From: Desulfobotulus pelophilus
GTDB taxonomy: Bacteria > Desulfobacterota > Desulfobacteria > Desulfobacterales > ASO4-4
DNA length: 64,000 nt
Direction: 5' to 3'
Assembly (NCBI RefSeq): GCF_026155325.1
Contig: NZ_JAPFPW010000009.1
Span: 1-64,000 of the forward strand
Part shown: one piece after another, positions 51,622-61,362 of the stretch
How positions within the stretch are numbered: position 1 is the first letter of the stretch
How the letters are laid out: each line of letters begins with the position of its first letter
Notes under the pieces: model-generated
The model's database searches: none
What the model was told of the DNA's origin: nothing
What the model saw: only the letters and a program-made list of their open reading frames with translations
Translations under genes and position numbers: made by a program

Positions 51622-52728
51622 ATGCCGTCGGTCCGGTATGGTTTAAGGATTATTGGGAATAACAAGCTTCTTCTGTTGCTGACGGCGGCACTCATACTGC
51701 TGCTGTGGGAGCGGCCCGAAAAGGTAGGGGAACTGGGTACCTTTATACATTGGCCAACCATTGCGGCCCTTACGGGGTTGATGATTCTCAGCAGGGGATT
51801 GGAAGACAGCGGTATGCTGGCCAGAGCAGGCCATGTTCTTCTGGGCTGGGCACGTGGTCAGCGGCGGCTGGCCTGTCTGCTGGTTCTGTTTTCAGCCCTG
51901 CTGTCGGCCATTGTCACCAATGATGTGGCGCTTTTCATTGTAGTGCCGCTGACACTGGCGCTGCGGACCCTAACGCCGATTCCCATTGGCCGGATGGTGA
52001 TATTTGAAGCCTTTGCCGTGAATGCGGGCTCTGCCTTGAGTCCTGTGGGCAACCCCCAGAACCTGTTTCTGTGGCAGGCTTCGGAAGTCGGTTTCATGGA
52101 ATTTCTTTTTGTCATGATGCCGCTGGGCGCCATACTTCTGCTGCTGGTTCTGTTTCTGATTCCCTTTGCCTTTCCAGCACAGTCCATTGAGTCGGCAGAC
52201 CTTGGCAGCTCCCGGCCCGTGAAGATATCCATGGCCGGTGTTTCCCTGCTGTTTTATCCCCTTTTTCTTGTAATGCTGGAGCAGGGGTGGTCAGTGAGTG
52301 CCCTGATTCTGACAGCTCTGGTCTATCTTATTTTCTGGCGTGGAGTGCTGCGTGGGGTGGACTGGCTGCTGCTGCTGGTTTTTGTGCTGATGTTCATGGT
52401 AACCGGTCTGCTGGCATCCCTGCCGTGGCTGCATGGTGCTGCCACACTGGCCGAAAGGTTGCCGGGCGGTATCTTTACATCCGCCATGCTCCTTTCTCAG
52501 GCAATCTCCAATGTACCGGCTACCCTTTTTCTTCACCATTTTACCCACGACTGGCAGCTTCTGGCCTGGGGAGCCAATGTGGGAGGATTTGGTCTGGCCA
52601 TAGGATCCATGGCCAACCTTATTGCCCTGCGACTGGCCAGAAATCACCGGCTCTGGTGGTCCTTCCACTTTTGGTCCCTTCCGCTGCTGGTGATGGGGTG
52701 GTTGGCGGGTATGGTGTTGATCCGGTGA
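51622..52728 (+). CDS. Ion transporter-superfamily (ArsB/NhaD/YbiR-like) permease
   Basis: A 368-residue membrane protein with about ten helices. SAIVTNDVALFIVVPLTLAL and NAGSALSPVGNPQNLFLW are the two conserved half-repeats of the IT superfamily (ArsB/SLC13/CitMHS); the order and size resemble E. coli YbiR. Substrate could be an anion or a Na+/H+ exchange; nothing here decides it. TAAAGGAG-like sequence precedes the ATG. It is downstream of argP on the same strand. Confidence 0.82.
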   Translation: MPSVRYGLRIIGNNKLLLLLTAALILLLWERPEKVGELGTFIHWPTIAALTGLMILSRGLEDSGMLARAGHVLLGWARGQRRLACLLVLFSALLSAIVTNDVALFIVVPLTLALRTLTPIPIGRMVIFEAFAVNAGSALSPVGNPQNLFLWQASEVGFMEFLFVMMPLGAILLLLVLFLIPFAFPAQSIESADLGSSRPVKISMAGVSLLFYPLFLVMLEQGWSVSALILTALVYLIFWRGVLRGVDWLLLLVFVLMFMVTGLLASLPWLHGAATLAERLPGGIFTSAMLLSQAISNVPATLFLHHFTHDWQLLAWGANVGGFGLAIGSMANLIALRLARNHRLWWSFHFWSLPLLVMGWLAGMVLIR

Positions 52729-52791
52729 AATCCCGTAGGGGAATCAGAAAAAGCCTGCTTGACGCTTTGCGTATCGTCCACTAGGAGAAAG

Positions 52792-53916
52792 ATGGCCGGA
52801 CAGTGGAAATCGTGCAATCGATGGATGGAGCCCATGGTAAAAATGAGAGATCTGGGATTTGACGACTGGTTTCAAGAAAAGTCCGCTGAACTTTGCGGCA
52901 TGGATAACAGTGTAGCCAGAGTGGCGGCCGTTGATCGCCATTATTTCACCATCAGGAATGAGCACGGTGAGATTCCCGCAGAGCTGGCAGGCAGAATGTA
53001 TTTTCAGGCTGGTTCACCGAGTGATCTGCCATGCGTGGGAGACTGGGTCTGTGTACAATATCATAGTGATGATACATACGCCATCATTCACGGTGTCTTT
53101 CCCAGAAAGAGTTTTGTAAGACGAAAACGGGCCGGATCCGAAGTGGAGTATCAGATGATTGCGGCCAATGTGGATGTGGCTTTCATTGTGCAGTCCTGCC
53201 ATTTTGATTTCAATCTGGCCCGGTTGAACCGTTATCTGGTCATGGCCGCTGACGGACATGTGGAGCCCGTTGTGATTCTCGCCAAAACCGATCTGATTTC
53301 CCATGAAGAACTTCAGGAGAAGCTTGCAGCTGTGAAACAGGCGGGTATCACGGCGAGAATTATTCCCCTCAGCAATGAAACGGGTAAGGGACTGGATGTC
53401 TTTCATGAGGTGCTTGTGCCCGGTCGAACCTATTGCCTGCTGGGATCATCCGGAGTGGGCAAAACCACATTGATTAATGGTCTGGCGGGCCGCGATGCTT
53501 ATGCGACCCGTGCCGTCAGTGCCACGGGAGAGGGTACCCACACCACAACACGACGGCAGCTGATTGTGCTGAATACGGGGGTTCTGTTCATAGACACACC
53601 GGGCATGAGGGAGCTGGGTCTGATGGACAGGGGCGAGGGAATCAGAAGGGAGTTTGATGATATTCTTGAGCTTTCCAGAGCCTGTCGTTTTACGGACTGC
53701 AGCCATACTCAGGAGTCCGGCTGTGCTGTTCTTGCGGCCATAGCAGATGGGAATATCAGCGAGGAACGTTTTCATTCCTATGCCAAACTCAGAAAAGAGT
53801 CGGAGTTCCACGAGATGTCCTATCTGGATAAGCGCAACAAGGATAAGTCCTTCGGGCGTTTTCTGAAAAAGGTCGGGAAAGGTGCCAAACGGCGCGGGAA
53901 TAAAAGGGAGAGGTAG
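52792..53916 (+). CDS. rsgA: Ribosome small-subunit GTPase RsgA (YjeQ/YloQ)
   Basis: About 374 residues from ATG 52792 (AGGAG four bases upstream). N-terminal OB domain (~40-105), then a circularly permuted GTPase: G4 LAKTDLI precedes G1 GSSGVGKTT and G3 DTPGMRELG. The C-terminal zinc module is CRFTDCSHTQESGC, and the tail is basic. RsgA matures the 30S subunit late in assembly. Alternative starts at 52759, 52825 and 52834 exist. It is monocistronic or read from the upstream transporter, and convergent with the trp region. Confidence 0.95.
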   Translation: MAGQWKSCNRWMEPMVKMRDLGFDDWFQEKSAELCGMDNSVARVAAVDRHYFTIRNEHGEIPAELAGRMYFQAGSPSDLPCVGDWVCVQYHSDDTYAIIHGVFPRKSFVRRKRAGSEVEYQMIAANVDVAFIVQSCHFDFNLARLNRYLVMAADGHVEPVVILAKTDLISHEELQEKLAAVKQAGITARIIPLSNETGKGLDVFHEVLVPGRTYCLLGSSGVGKTTLINGLAGRDAYATRAVSATGEGTHTTTRRQLIVLNTGVLFIDTPGMRELGLMDRGEGIRREFDDILELSRACRFTDCSHTQESGCAVLAAIADGNISEERFHSYAKLRKESEFHEMSYLDKRNKDKSFGRFLKKVGKGAKRRGNKRER

Positions 53917-53979
53917 AAAAAATCCTGCGGGTTTCTGCCCTTCCTCAAACTCCGGCATCGGGGCTCTGCCATCCCGCCG

Positions 53980-54322
53980 TCATCCCCAGAAGCAGCCGAA
54001 AGGCTTCTTATCAATTTCAAGAATTATTTCTTCAAGAGCGCTGAAAGCCCATAGGGGATCATACCGATACCACTTGAAATCGGATCGCATCCAAAAGAGA
54101 TTCCACTCTTTTTTTTGACAAAAGTTGCTCTGGCTATGGGGTGTTCGCATGAATGCCCGGGACTGACCATGGCTCCCGGATTTCAAAAATCTCAAAGCTC
54201 TGGCCGGAAATTCGGAAGAAAAGATCCACCTCGTGTCGGATTCCCACAGGAGGCCGTATTTTTTTAATGAACTAGCCAACTATTTTTTGAATTCGTATGA
54301 TTTCAAATTCGCGTAAGATCAT
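53980..54322 (-). pseudogene. DUF3024 gene broken by one stop and two frameshifts
   Basis: Reading leftward from ATG 54322, the protein starts MILREFEIIRIQKIVG and stops at TAG (54274-54272). The same frame then continues FIKKIRPPVG...VDLFFRISGQSFEIFEIREP to about 54145. A -1 shift at a CCCC run gives TPIARATFVKK, and a second at an A8 run (about 54113) gives EWNLFWMRSDFKWYRYDP through PFGCFWG to the TGA at 53980. All three pieces in order are collinear with a ~114-residue DUF3024 protein. With three independent lesions a sequencing error is unlikely to explain it. The original function is unknown. Confidence 0.85.
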
Positions 54323-54500
54323 GATGGTATACCCACCTTTTTTATGTGATTGCAGGGGTTTATGGCTTAAAGCGAGGAAACGTTTGAGGCGGCAGCCTCG
54401 TTCCCCTGACCCATCTCCCATGGGTTCTCACCGTTTCTCCCGGAGATATCCAGAAATAAATACGGGCTACTGCGGGTCGGAGAGGGAGCCTGTTCTGTCG

Positions 54501-54540
54501 AAACTCCGGAGAGCGGGGGAATTACCTGTCTCCGGAGTTT
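54501..54540 (-). terminator. Terminator of the trp operon
   Basis: AAACTCCGGAGA (54501-54512) and TCTCCGGAGTTT (54529-54540) form a perfect 12-bp stem with a 16-base loop, five bases beyond the trpA stop. The stretch 54323-54500 next to it holds no recognisable gene. Confidence 0.8.
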
Positions 54541-54545
54541 GGTAT

Positions 54546-55349
54546 TCAGCGGGAATGTGTACAGGCTTTTTTGAATTCTTTTGTCATTTTTCCAAGTATG
54601 GCAGGAATTTTTTCCCTGTCGGCTGTTTCTCCGATAACCCGGACAAAAGCGGAACCAATGACAATGCCATCGGCATGGGGGACGAGGGCAGCCACCTGAG
54701 AAGCTTCGCTGATGCCAAAGCCCAGAGCCACGGGAACGGGGCTTACGGCCCGTACTTTCCGGGCCATGGCTCCGGCCCCGTCGGTATGGAGACCGCCGGA
54801 ACCGGTGACGCCCGTCATGGAGACCAGATAGATGAAACCCTTGGCATTCCGGCAGATTATCTCCATTCTGTCTTCCGGCGTGGTGGGGGCCACAAGGGGT
54901 ATGGAAACAAGGCCTGAGGCTTCTAGAAAAGGAAGAAGCTCGCCCGATTCCTCAAGGGGCATATCCACCACCAGCACACCATCTGCCCCGGCCGCGGCAG
55001 CATCCTTGCAGAATTTTTCCGGGCCGTGGGCAAGGATGGGGTTCAGGTAGGAAAAGAGTACAATGGGGGTTGGGTAATGCTCCCGGATTTCCTTTACCAT
55101 TTTTAAAGCGGTGCCAAGGCTCACTCCTGCCTTAAGTGCCCTCTGGGAAGCCAGCTGAATGACAGGACCGTCTGCCGTGGGATCGGAAAAGGGGATGCCG
55201 ATTTCAAGGAGATCCATGCCATGGTCCAGCATGGAAAAAATAATTTTTCGGCTGGTTTCCATGTCCGGGTCACCAGCGGATACAAAACCGATGAGGGCAG
55301 CCTCTTTGCGGTTTCTGCACTGCTCAAACATGTTGCGGATGCGGTTCAT
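54546..55349 (-). CDS. trpA: Tryptophan synthase alpha subunit
   Basis: A 267-residue TIM barrel. Catalytic Glu49 (LLEIGIPFSDP) and Asp60 (TADGPVIQ) are in place, and GFIYLVSMTGVTGSGG and ALGFGISEASQV form the phosphate-binding loops. It cleaves indole-3-glycerol phosphate to indole, channelled to TrpB. It is last in trpEGDCFBA, 11 bp after trpB. Confidence 0.97.
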   Translation of the reverse strand: MNRIRNMFEQCRNRKEAALIGFVSAGDPDMETSRKIIFSMLDHGMDLLEIGIPFSDPTADGPVIQLASQRALKAGVSLGTALKMVKEIREHYPTPIVLFSYLNPILAHGPEKFCKDAAAAGADGVLVVDMPLEESGELLPFLEASGLVSIPLVAPTTPEDRMEIICRNAKGFIYLVSMTGVTGSGGLHTDGAGAMARKVRAVSPVPVALGFGISEASQVAALVPHADGIVIGSAFVRVIGETADREKIPAILGKMTKEFKKACTHSR

Positions 55350-55360
55350 GATCCAATTCC

Positions 55361-56593
55361 TTATGCCTTCAGAAGAAGTTCTGCGTTGATGACGGCAAAC
55401 TCCGGATGATTGGTGGCATTGGCCATGTCTTTGTCACCTCTGCCGGAAAGATTCACAAGAATACTCTGGGTTTTCGGCCTCTTTTTTGCCTCAAGGATGG
55501 CAGCTGCCAGGGCATGGCTGGATTCCAGCGCCGGAAGAATGCCCTCGCTTAGGGTCAGAAGCTTGAAGGCGGAAAGGGCCTGTATGTCCGTAATGGCTGT
55601 GTACTGTACCCGTCCGCAGTCCTTGAAAAGGGAATGCTCCGGCCCCACACCGGGATAATCCAGCCCTGCGGATACGCTGTGGGCTTCCAGAATCTGGCCG
55701 TCTTCGCTTTGCAGCACATAGGACTTGGACCCATGGAGAACACCCACGCTCCCCTTGAGAAGGGTGGCCGCATGTCGTCCTTCAAGGCCTTCACCGGCGG
55801 CTTCCACTCCCAGCATTTCAACCTTCGTGTCCAGAAAGGGAAAGAAAAGCCCCATGGCGTTGGAGCCGCCGCCTACGGCTGCTACCAGGAGGTCGGGCAT
55901 GCCGCCGGTTCTGGTCAAAAACTGCTCCTTTGCTTCTTCACCAATCACTTTTTGAAATTCCCGCACCATCAGGGGATAGGGATGGGGGCCTGCCACGGAA
56001 CCAATCACATAAAAAGTGTCTTCCACACAGGCTGTCCAGTGACGGAGTGCGGCGTTCATGGCATCCTTCAGGGTGGCGGTTCCTTCTTCAACGGAAATGA
56101 TGTCTGCACCGAGAAGTTTCATGCGGGCCACATTGGGAGCCTGCCGTCGGATATCTTCTTTTCCCATAAAAACCGTACACGCCATGCCAAAGCGGGCGGC
56201 TGCCGTGGCCGTGGCCACACCGTGCTGACCGGCTCCGGTTTCCGCGATGACCCGGCGTTTTCCCATGCGATGGGCCAGCAGCACCTGCCCAAGGGTATTG
56301 TTGATTTTATGGGCACCTGTGTGAGTCAAATCTTCCCGTTTGAGAAAAATCCTTGCTCCTCCGGCCATGTCCGAAAGGCGGTCGGCGGCATAGAGGGCCG
56401 TTGGCCGTCCTGCATAATCCTGAAGAAGAATCAAAAGCTCCCTTTGAAAGTCCTTGTCCTTCCGGATGGACTCAAAGTTTTTTTCCAGCTCCAGCAGGGC
56501 GGGCATGAGGGTTTCTCCCACATAGCGGCCGCCGAAAATTCCAAAATGGCCCTTTGCATCGGGCAGGGCAGAGAAATCCGGGTAAGCTGTCAT
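55361..56593 (-). CDS. trpB: Tryptophan synthase beta subunit
   Basis: About 410 residues from ATG 56593 (AAAGGA five bases upstream; a longer frame to 56632 overlaps trpF). PLP lysine Lys96 in HTGAHKINN, the phosphate-binding GGGSNAMG and AETGAGQHG confirm TrpB1. It condenses indole with serine to tryptophan. It overlaps nothing once trimmed: trpF ends 10 bp upstream. Confidence 0.97.
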   Translation of the reverse strand: MTAYPDFSALPDAKGHFGIFGGRYVGETLMPALLELEKNFESIRKDKDFQRELLILLQDYAGRPTALYAADRLSDMAGGARIFLKREDLTHTGAHKINNTLGQVLLAHRMGKRRVIAETGAGQHGVATATAAARFGMACTVFMGKEDIRRQAPNVARMKLLGADIISVEEGTATLKDAMNAALRHWTACVEDTFYVIGSVAGPHPYPLMVREFQKVIGEEAKEQFLTRTGGMPDLLVAAVGGGSNAMGLFFPFLDTKVEMLGVEAAGEGLEGRHAATLLKGSVGVLHGSKSYVLQSEDGQILEAHSVSAGLDYPGVGPEHSLFKDCGRVQYTAITDIQALSAFKLLTLSEGILPALESSHALAAAILEAKKRPKTQSILVNLSGRGDKDMANATNHPEFAVINAELLLKA

Positions 56594-56603
56594 GGTTTTC
56601 CTT

Positions 56604-57227
56604 TCATATATAATTGCGAACAGCCTCCACAAAGGCCTTTATTTTTTCATGATCCTTGATACCGGGCGAAGATTCAACGCCGGAGCTTACATCCACGCCA
56701 AAGGGCTTTGCTTCGATGAGGGCATTTTTTACATTGTCCGGATGGAGACCACCGGCAAGCAGGGCAGGATAACGCTGGCAGAAATCCTTGGCCGCTGTCC
56801 AGTCCCAGCTTTTGGCGTTGCCGCCGGGCATGGTTCCTGCGACCGCTTCCACAAGAAAGCGGTCTGCGGGATAAGCTGCAGCCTCAGCCACCGGAGGTTC
56901 CTGAAAGAGATAAAGTCCCTTAATGACATAAAAACCCTCCTGTCGCAGGGATTCCACCAGAAAAGGACTTTCTTTCCCATGGAGCTGTATGGCATTGCAG
57001 CCTGCCTTTGTTGCCGTATCCACAGCTATCTTGAAATCGGGATCGACCATGACAGCCACTTTCAGCATGGTTTTAGGTACAGAATCTGTAATTGTTTTTG
57101 CCATCTTCACATCAAGGTGCCTCGGGCTTTTGGGAAAAAAGACGCATCCTATGGCATCCACCTTAAGGTCTGCACAGAAACGGGCCGTATCCGGACGGGT
57201 GATGCCGCAGATTTTGATGAAGGTCAT
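56604..57227 (-). CDS. trpF: Phosphoribosylanthranilate isomerase
   Basis: A 207-residue TIM barrel. Catalytic Cys7 in IKICGITRP and the later DWTAAKD and [12 protein letters not shown] / [16 protein letters not shown] phosphate loops are diagnostic. It isomerises phosphoribosylanthranilate to CdRP. The start overlaps the trpC stop by 4 bp (ATGA). Confidence 0.96.
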   Translation of the reverse strand: MTFIKICGITRPDTARFCADLKVDAIGCVFFPKSPRHLDVKMAKTITDSVPKTMLKVAVMVDPDFKIAVDTATKAGCNAIQLHGKESPFLVESLRQEGFYVIKGLYLFQEPPVAEAAAYPADRFLVEAVAGTMPGGNAKSWDWTAAKDFCQRYPALLAGGLHPDNVKNALIEAKPFGVDVSSGVESSPGIKDHEKIKAFVEAVRNYI

Positions 57228-58024
57228 GGAAGAACCCCGCTTTCCACCATGGCCTTCAGGTCTTTTTCCGGATCATGGCTGAGCACAAGGCTTTCGCCCA
57301 CAAGAAAGCTGTGCACCCCCAGTTGTCTGGAGACGGCTATGTCCTCAGGTCCCCGGATGCCGGAAAGGGCCACGGGAATCACCCCCCCAGGCAGGAGGGC
57401 CGCCATGAGGGGCGCCATACGGATGTCTGTCGTGAAGGTGGCAAGATCCCTGTTGTTGATGCCAACAAATCTGGCCCCTGCATCCAGTGTCTGGGGGATT
57501 TCTTCTTCTCCATGAATTTCGTGCAGCACAGCAAGACCCAGCTCAGAAGCCAGAGCCGCCAGTTCCTTGTGGAGTTTTGGCTCAAGAATCCGGGCGATGA
57601 GGAGAATGGCATCTGCCCCCAGAACTGCCGATTCCAGCACCTGATAGGGGTGAAAGATAAAATCCTTGCGCAGTACGGGAAGGCGGGTTGCCGTTCGTGC
57701 CTCCTTCAGATCCTCAATGCTGCCGCCGAAGAAATCCGGTTCCGTGAGAACGGAAAGGGCTACAGCTCCGCCATTTTCATAGGCCTTTGCAAGGGATGCG
57801 GCATCAAGGTCTGGATTAAGATCCCCCTTGGAAGGGGACCTGCGTTTGATTTCAGCCATGATGGCAGCTGGTTTTTCAGGATTTTGGTGCAGACCGGCCC
57901 CAAAATCCCGTATTACGGATCTTTGGGAAAGCATATCCGATAAAAGGGCTTCCGGCTGCTTTCTCTGGGCCTGTTCAATGCGGAGTTTTCGTTTTTCAAT
58001 AATCTTTTTCAAAATGGATGTCAT
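57224..58024 (-). CDS. trpC: Indole-3-glycerol phosphate synthase
   Basis: A 266-residue TIM barrel from ATG 58024, two bases after the trpD stop (TAACATG), a typical reinitiation junction. An in-frame GTG at 58036 with GAGG upstream is an alternative. IKRRSPSKGDLN, LRKDFIFHPYQV and GINNRDLATF are the TrpC signatures, containing the catalytic Glu/Lys set. It closes CdRP into indole-3-glycerol phosphate. Confidence 0.96.
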   Translation of the reverse strand: MTSILKKIIEKRKLRIEQAQRKQPEALLSDMLSQRSVIRDFGAGLHQNPEKPAAIMAEIKRRSPSKGDLNPDLDAASLAKAYENGGAVALSVLTEPDFFGGSIEDLKEARTATRLPVLRKDFIFHPYQVLESAVLGADAILLIARILEPKLHKELAALASELGLAVLHEIHGEEEIPQTLDAGARFVGINNRDLATFTTDIRMAPLMAALLPGGVIPVALSGIRGPEDIAVSRQLGVHSFLVGESLVLSHDPEKDLKAMVESGVLP

Positions 58025-58025
58025 G

Positions 58026-59054
58026 TTATCGACCACCGGCGGCCTCCTGAGTAAATTGAATCAGGGCCTCCAGTTTTGCCAAGGCTGCACCGGAATCAAT
58101 GGCTTCTCCGGCAAGTTTGATGCCATCTTTAATGTCTTTTGCCTTGTCACAGGCCACAAGGGCGGCCGCACTGTTGATGAGAACAATGTTGCGTTTTGCT
58201 CCCTTTTCACCGGAGAGAACAGCCCGGGTAATGGCCGCATTGTTTGTAGCATCCCCACCTTTCAGGTCTTCAGGATCGGCGGGTTCACCAAAATATATTT
58301 CCGGATAAAGATCATAGGTTTTCAGCCTGCCATCGGCTGCCTCCGTCACCCTTGTGGGAGCGCATACGGAAATTTCATCCAGCCCGTCATGGCCGTGCAC
58401 CACAAAGGCTTTGCGGGTACCCAGATCCAGCAGGGCCTGTCCCATGCTTTCCGTAAGCTCCGGTTTGAACACACCGATCACCTGACAGGATGCCGCCGCA
58501 GGGTTGGCCATGGGACCGATGGCATTGAAGAGGGTACGGATGCCAAGGGCTTTTCTGGCAGGCCCTGCATGGCGGACAGCGGCATGGAAGTTCGGGGCAA
58601 AGAGAAACCCTATATGGATTTCAAAGAGGGCTTCCTCCACGGCTTCCGCAGGGATGTCGAGCCGAACACCGAGTGTTTCCAGTACATCGGCACTGCCGCA
58701 TTGGCTGGAAACGGAACGGTTGCCGTGTTTGGCCACCACCGCACCGCAGCCTGCCACCACAAAGGCGGCTGTGGTGGAAATATTGAAGGTATCTGCCCCG
58801 TCTCCGCCCGTACCGCAGGTATCCACCGTAAGACTGGCCGGTGTCTGGATGCGCTGCATGTTACGCCTCAGAACACGGGCCGCACCGGTCAGTTCGCTGG
58901 CGCTTTCTCCCTTTACCGCAAGGGCGGCAAGAAAACCGGCCACCGTGGCAGGATCGGTTTCTCCGGTGAATATGGCCTCCAGGGCTTCGCCGCATTCCTG
59001 TTCCGTGAGATCTTCATGGCGGATGATTTTTTCCATTAGCTTTCTGAACAGCAT
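58026..59054 (-). CDS. trpD: Anthranilate phosphoribosyltransferase
   Basis: A 342-residue product. DTCGTGGDGADTFNIST is the PRPP-binding signature, followed by KHGNRSVSSQCGSADVLE, and NAIGPMANPA lies in the second lobe. It joins anthranilate to PRPP. The gene starts 3 bp after the trpG stop. It is a separate protein, not the TrpGD fusion of enterobacteria. Confidence 0.97.
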   Translation of the reverse strand: MLFRKLMEKIIRHEDLTEQECGEALEAIFTGETDPATVAGFLAALAVKGESASELTGAARVLRRNMQRIQTPASLTVDTCGTGGDGADTFNISTTAAFVVAGCGAVVAKHGNRSVSSQCGSADVLETLGVRLDIPAEAVEEALFEIHIGFLFAPNFHAAVRHAGPARKALGIRTLFNAIGPMANPAAASCQVIGVFKPELTESMGQALLDLGTRKAFVVHGHDGLDEISVCAPTRVTEAADGRLKTYDLYPEIYFGEPADPEDLKGGDATNNAAITRAVLSGEKGAKRNIVLINSAAALVACDKAKDIKDGIKLAGEAIDSGAALAKLEALIQFTQEAAGGR

Positions 59055-59057
59055 GAT

Positions 59058-59654
59058 TCACTCCTTTATATGGCCTGCGGCCTGATCCAGAAAATTACGA
59101 AGAAAGCGTTTGCCCATGGGGGTCATGATGGATTCGGGATGAAACTGTATTCCTTCGGTGGGGTGTTCCCGATGACGCAGCCCCATGATTTCCCCGTCTT
59201 CTGAGCGGGCCGTGATGTCAAGGCAGGCGGGAAGGCTTTCTTCCCGTACGGCCAGAGAATGGTAGCGCATGGCCTTGAAGGGCCGGGTGACACCGGTAAA
59301 AACTCCCTTTCCGTCGGCTGTGATTTCAGAAACCTTGCCATGCATGAGCCGCTTTGCATGCACCACTTCCGCATCAAATACCCTTGCAATGCTCTGATGC
59401 CCCAGACATACGCCGAGTATGGGTTTTTTCCCGGAAAAGCGGCGGATAAAATCCATGGAAACACCTGCCTTTTCAGGCCGCCCCGGGCCGGGAGAAATGA
59501 CAAGGCCGTCAATATTCATAGTTTCAATCTCTTCGGCTGTTATATTGTTGTTTCTGAAGGTTAGAACTTCAGCACCCAGCTCTTCAAAATACTGCACCAG
59601 ATTGAAGGTAAAGGAATCAAAATTATCCACCATGAGAATCCGGGTTTTCTGCAT
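59058..59654 (-). CDS. trpG: Anthranilate synthase glutamine amidotransferase subunit
   Basis: A 198-residue class I amidotransferase. Cys83 (GVCLGHQ), His172 and Glu174 (FHPES) form the triad, and SPGPGRPEKAG is the oxyanion region. It feeds ammonia to TrpE. It could also serve 4-amino-4-deoxychorismate synthase (pabA role) if no other copy exists. The start is 11 bp after the trpE stop. Confidence 0.96.
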   Translation of the reverse strand: MQKTRILMVDNFDSFTFNLVQYFEELGAEVLTFRNNNITAEEIETMNIDGLVISPGPGRPEKAGVSMDFIRRFSGKKPILGVCLGHQSIARVFDAEVVHAKRLMHGKVSEITADGKGVFTGVTRPFKAMRYHSLAVREESLPACLDITARSEDGEIMGLRHREHPTEGIQFHPESIMTPMGKRFLRNFLDQAAGHIKE

Positions 59655-59665
59655 GATTCTTCTCC

Positions 59666-61153
59666 TTATAGGGGCTTGGGGCCTGCCAGCATGGCAAGGG
59701 CCATCTGAAGGGCTCTGGCCTTGTTCAGGGTTTCCTGTCTTTCGGTTTCAGGGTCGGAGTCTGCCACTATACCGGCACCGGCGCGTACGGTGAGGGTTTC
59801 ACCACGGATGATGGCAGTGCGGATGACAATGGCCAGATCCATGTTGCCGTTGAAGCTGAAATACCCCACAGCTCCGCCATAGGCGTCTCTGGGCTGGTCT
59901 TCGTTTTCCGCTATAATTTCCATGGCCCGGATTTTGGGTGCTCCGGAAAGGGTACCGGCGGGGAAGGTGGCTGCCACAAGGTGCAAGGCATCCAGTTCCG
60001 GCTTCAGCTGGGCTGTAATGTTGGAAACCAGATGCATGACATGGGAGTAGCGTTCCACCATCATAAGATCTGTTACCTGAACCGAGCCCGTTCGGGCAAT
60101 GCGGCCAAGGTCGTTGCGGCCAAGATCCACCAGCATGAGGTGTTCCGCCTTTTCCTTTTCATCCTTTAAAAGATCATCTGCAAGGCGGCGGTCTTCCGAA
60201 GGATTGAGGCCCCTTGGCCGGGTGCCTGCGATGGGTCTCAGTGTGGCAAGGCCTTCTTCAAGGCGTACCATGGTTTCCGGGGAAGAACCCACAAGGGTCT
60301 GGCCCCCGGCCCTGAGAAAGAAAAGATAGGGTGATGGATTGGTGTAACGCACAGCTCGGTACAGAGCTATGGGATCATCCGGAGCCGGACCTTCAAAGGA
60401 CTGGGAGATGACGGCCTGAATGATATCGCCTTCCATGATATGTTGTTTCACCTTTTCCACCCGCTCCCGGAAGATATCCGGCGGTGTCACGGGCTGGAGA
60501 ACCGTAGCCGGTCCCTGAAAGATACCTTCTTCAGGGGCAGGCTTTCTGACGGTTTCAAGCAGGGTATCCAGTCTGGCTTCTGCTGTGGTATAGGCGCTGT
60601 CCGCACTGGCTCCGTCTTCTGAAAAGGCAAGGCAGATGCAGGTCAGGGTGTGGCGGTGGTTGTCAAAGACCATGAGGGTGTCGGGGATGAGAAAGACTCC
60701 CAGTGGCCTTGATGGGGGAAGGCTGTGGGGAATTTTTTCAAAACTGCTTACCGCCTCATAGCTGAGATATCCCACAAGACCGCCGGGGAAGGGGGGCAGG
60801 TCTTCCAGCTCTGCCAGCCTGTAGCGCTGGAGAATCTGCCTCAGGGCAGGGGTGAAATCACCCTTGTGGGGAAGGATTTCTGCTGGGCCGGGACCGTGTT
60901 TTTCTATGCGGTCCTGATAAATCCGGACTTCAGACCGGAAACTGGTGCCAAGGAAGCTGTACCTTGCCCACCGCTCCCCACCTTCTACGGACTCAAACAG
61001 GAAGATGGGATCCTGGGAATTGTGAAAACGGCGCAGCATGGAGACGGGCGTTTCACTGTCCGCAAGGATGCGGGCACATAAAGGAACGACATTACATCCT
61101 TCCCTGATTTTTTCGTTGAAAAAGGATTTTTCCGGAAAGCGTTCAAGGAGCAT
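59666..61153 (-). CDS. trpE: Anthranilate synthase component I
   Basis: A 495-residue chorismate-binding enzyme. C-terminal catalytic motifs GGQTLVGSSPETMVRLEEG, PIAGTRPRG, HLMLVDLGRNDLGRIA and the AGAGIVADSDPE segment are complete. The N-terminal domain carries the region (after PVSMLRRF) where tryptophan binds for feedback control in homologues. It turns chorismate and ammonia into anthranilate. It is first in the operon, preceded by an attenuator leader. Confidence 0.97.
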   Translation of the reverse strand: MLLERFPEKSFFNEKIREGCNVVPLCARILADSETPVSMLRRFHNSQDPIFLFESVEGGERWARYSFLGTSFRSEVRIYQDRIEKHGPGPAEILPHKGDFTPALRQILQRYRLAELEDLPPFPGGLVGYLSYEAVSSFEKIPHSLPPSRPLGVFLIPDTLMVFDNHRHTLTCICLAFSEDGASADSAYTTAEARLDTLLETVRKPAPEEGIFQGPATVLQPVTPPDIFRERVEKVKQHIMEGDIIQAVISQSFEGPAPDDPIALYRAVRYTNPSPYLFFLRAGGQTLVGSSPETMVRLEEGLATLRPIAGTRPRGLNPSEDRRLADDLLKDEKEKAEHLMLVDLGRNDLGRIARTGSVQVTDLMMVERYSHVMHLVSNITAQLKPELDALHLVAATFPAGTLSGAPKIRAMEIIAENEDQPRDAYGGAVGYFSFNGNMDLAIVIRTAIIRGETLTVRAGAGIVADSDPETERQETLNKARALQMALAMLAGPKPL

Positions 61154-61240
61154 GGTATTGTATCCTTCAGGTTATGGGAATGAAGGGCTTTTGCATCCGG
61201 TCCGGAGACGGTTCCGGAGTTCACGCAAATGCCTTACAAT

Positions 61241-61272
61241 AAAAAAAGGGGCCGCGGATTTCCCGCAGCCCC
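61241..61272 (-). terminator. trp attenuator (leader intrinsic terminator)
   Basis: On the minus strand GGGGCTGCGG (61272-61263) pairs with CCGCGGCCCC (61257-61248; one U-G), loop of 5, followed by seven U residues (61247-61241). It lies between the leader peptide and trpE and is textbook in form. Confidence 0.92.
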
Positions 61273-61362
61273 TGATACCATATTGATAAAACTGTTCTGG
61301 CCTGCGGTGTCATGGGACACCCACGGGCCATCTGATCTCAGTCAGCCTGTGCCGTGGTGTCC
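61263..61362 (-). promoter_or_regulatory. trpL: Alternative RNA pairings of the trp leader
   Basis: Four mutually exclusive pairings are visible. 1:2 joins GGACACC-ACGG (61362-61352) to CCGT-(G)-GGTGTCC (61326-61315), 11 bp with one bulge. 2:3 joins GGTGTC (61321-61316) to GACACC (61311-61306). 3:4 joins CCGCAG (61307-61302) to CTGCGG (61268-61263), which is the 5' arm of the terminator, so it acts as an antiterminator. 4:5 is the terminator itself. The order implies attenuation in which ribosome stalling at the Trp codons leaves region 1 free (inference). Confidence 0.7.

Noticed and set aside
54297-54917. Plus-strand gene overlapping the trpA 3' end
   Set aside because: It runs across the terminator and antisense to trpA; no ribosome-binding site or recognisable sequence.
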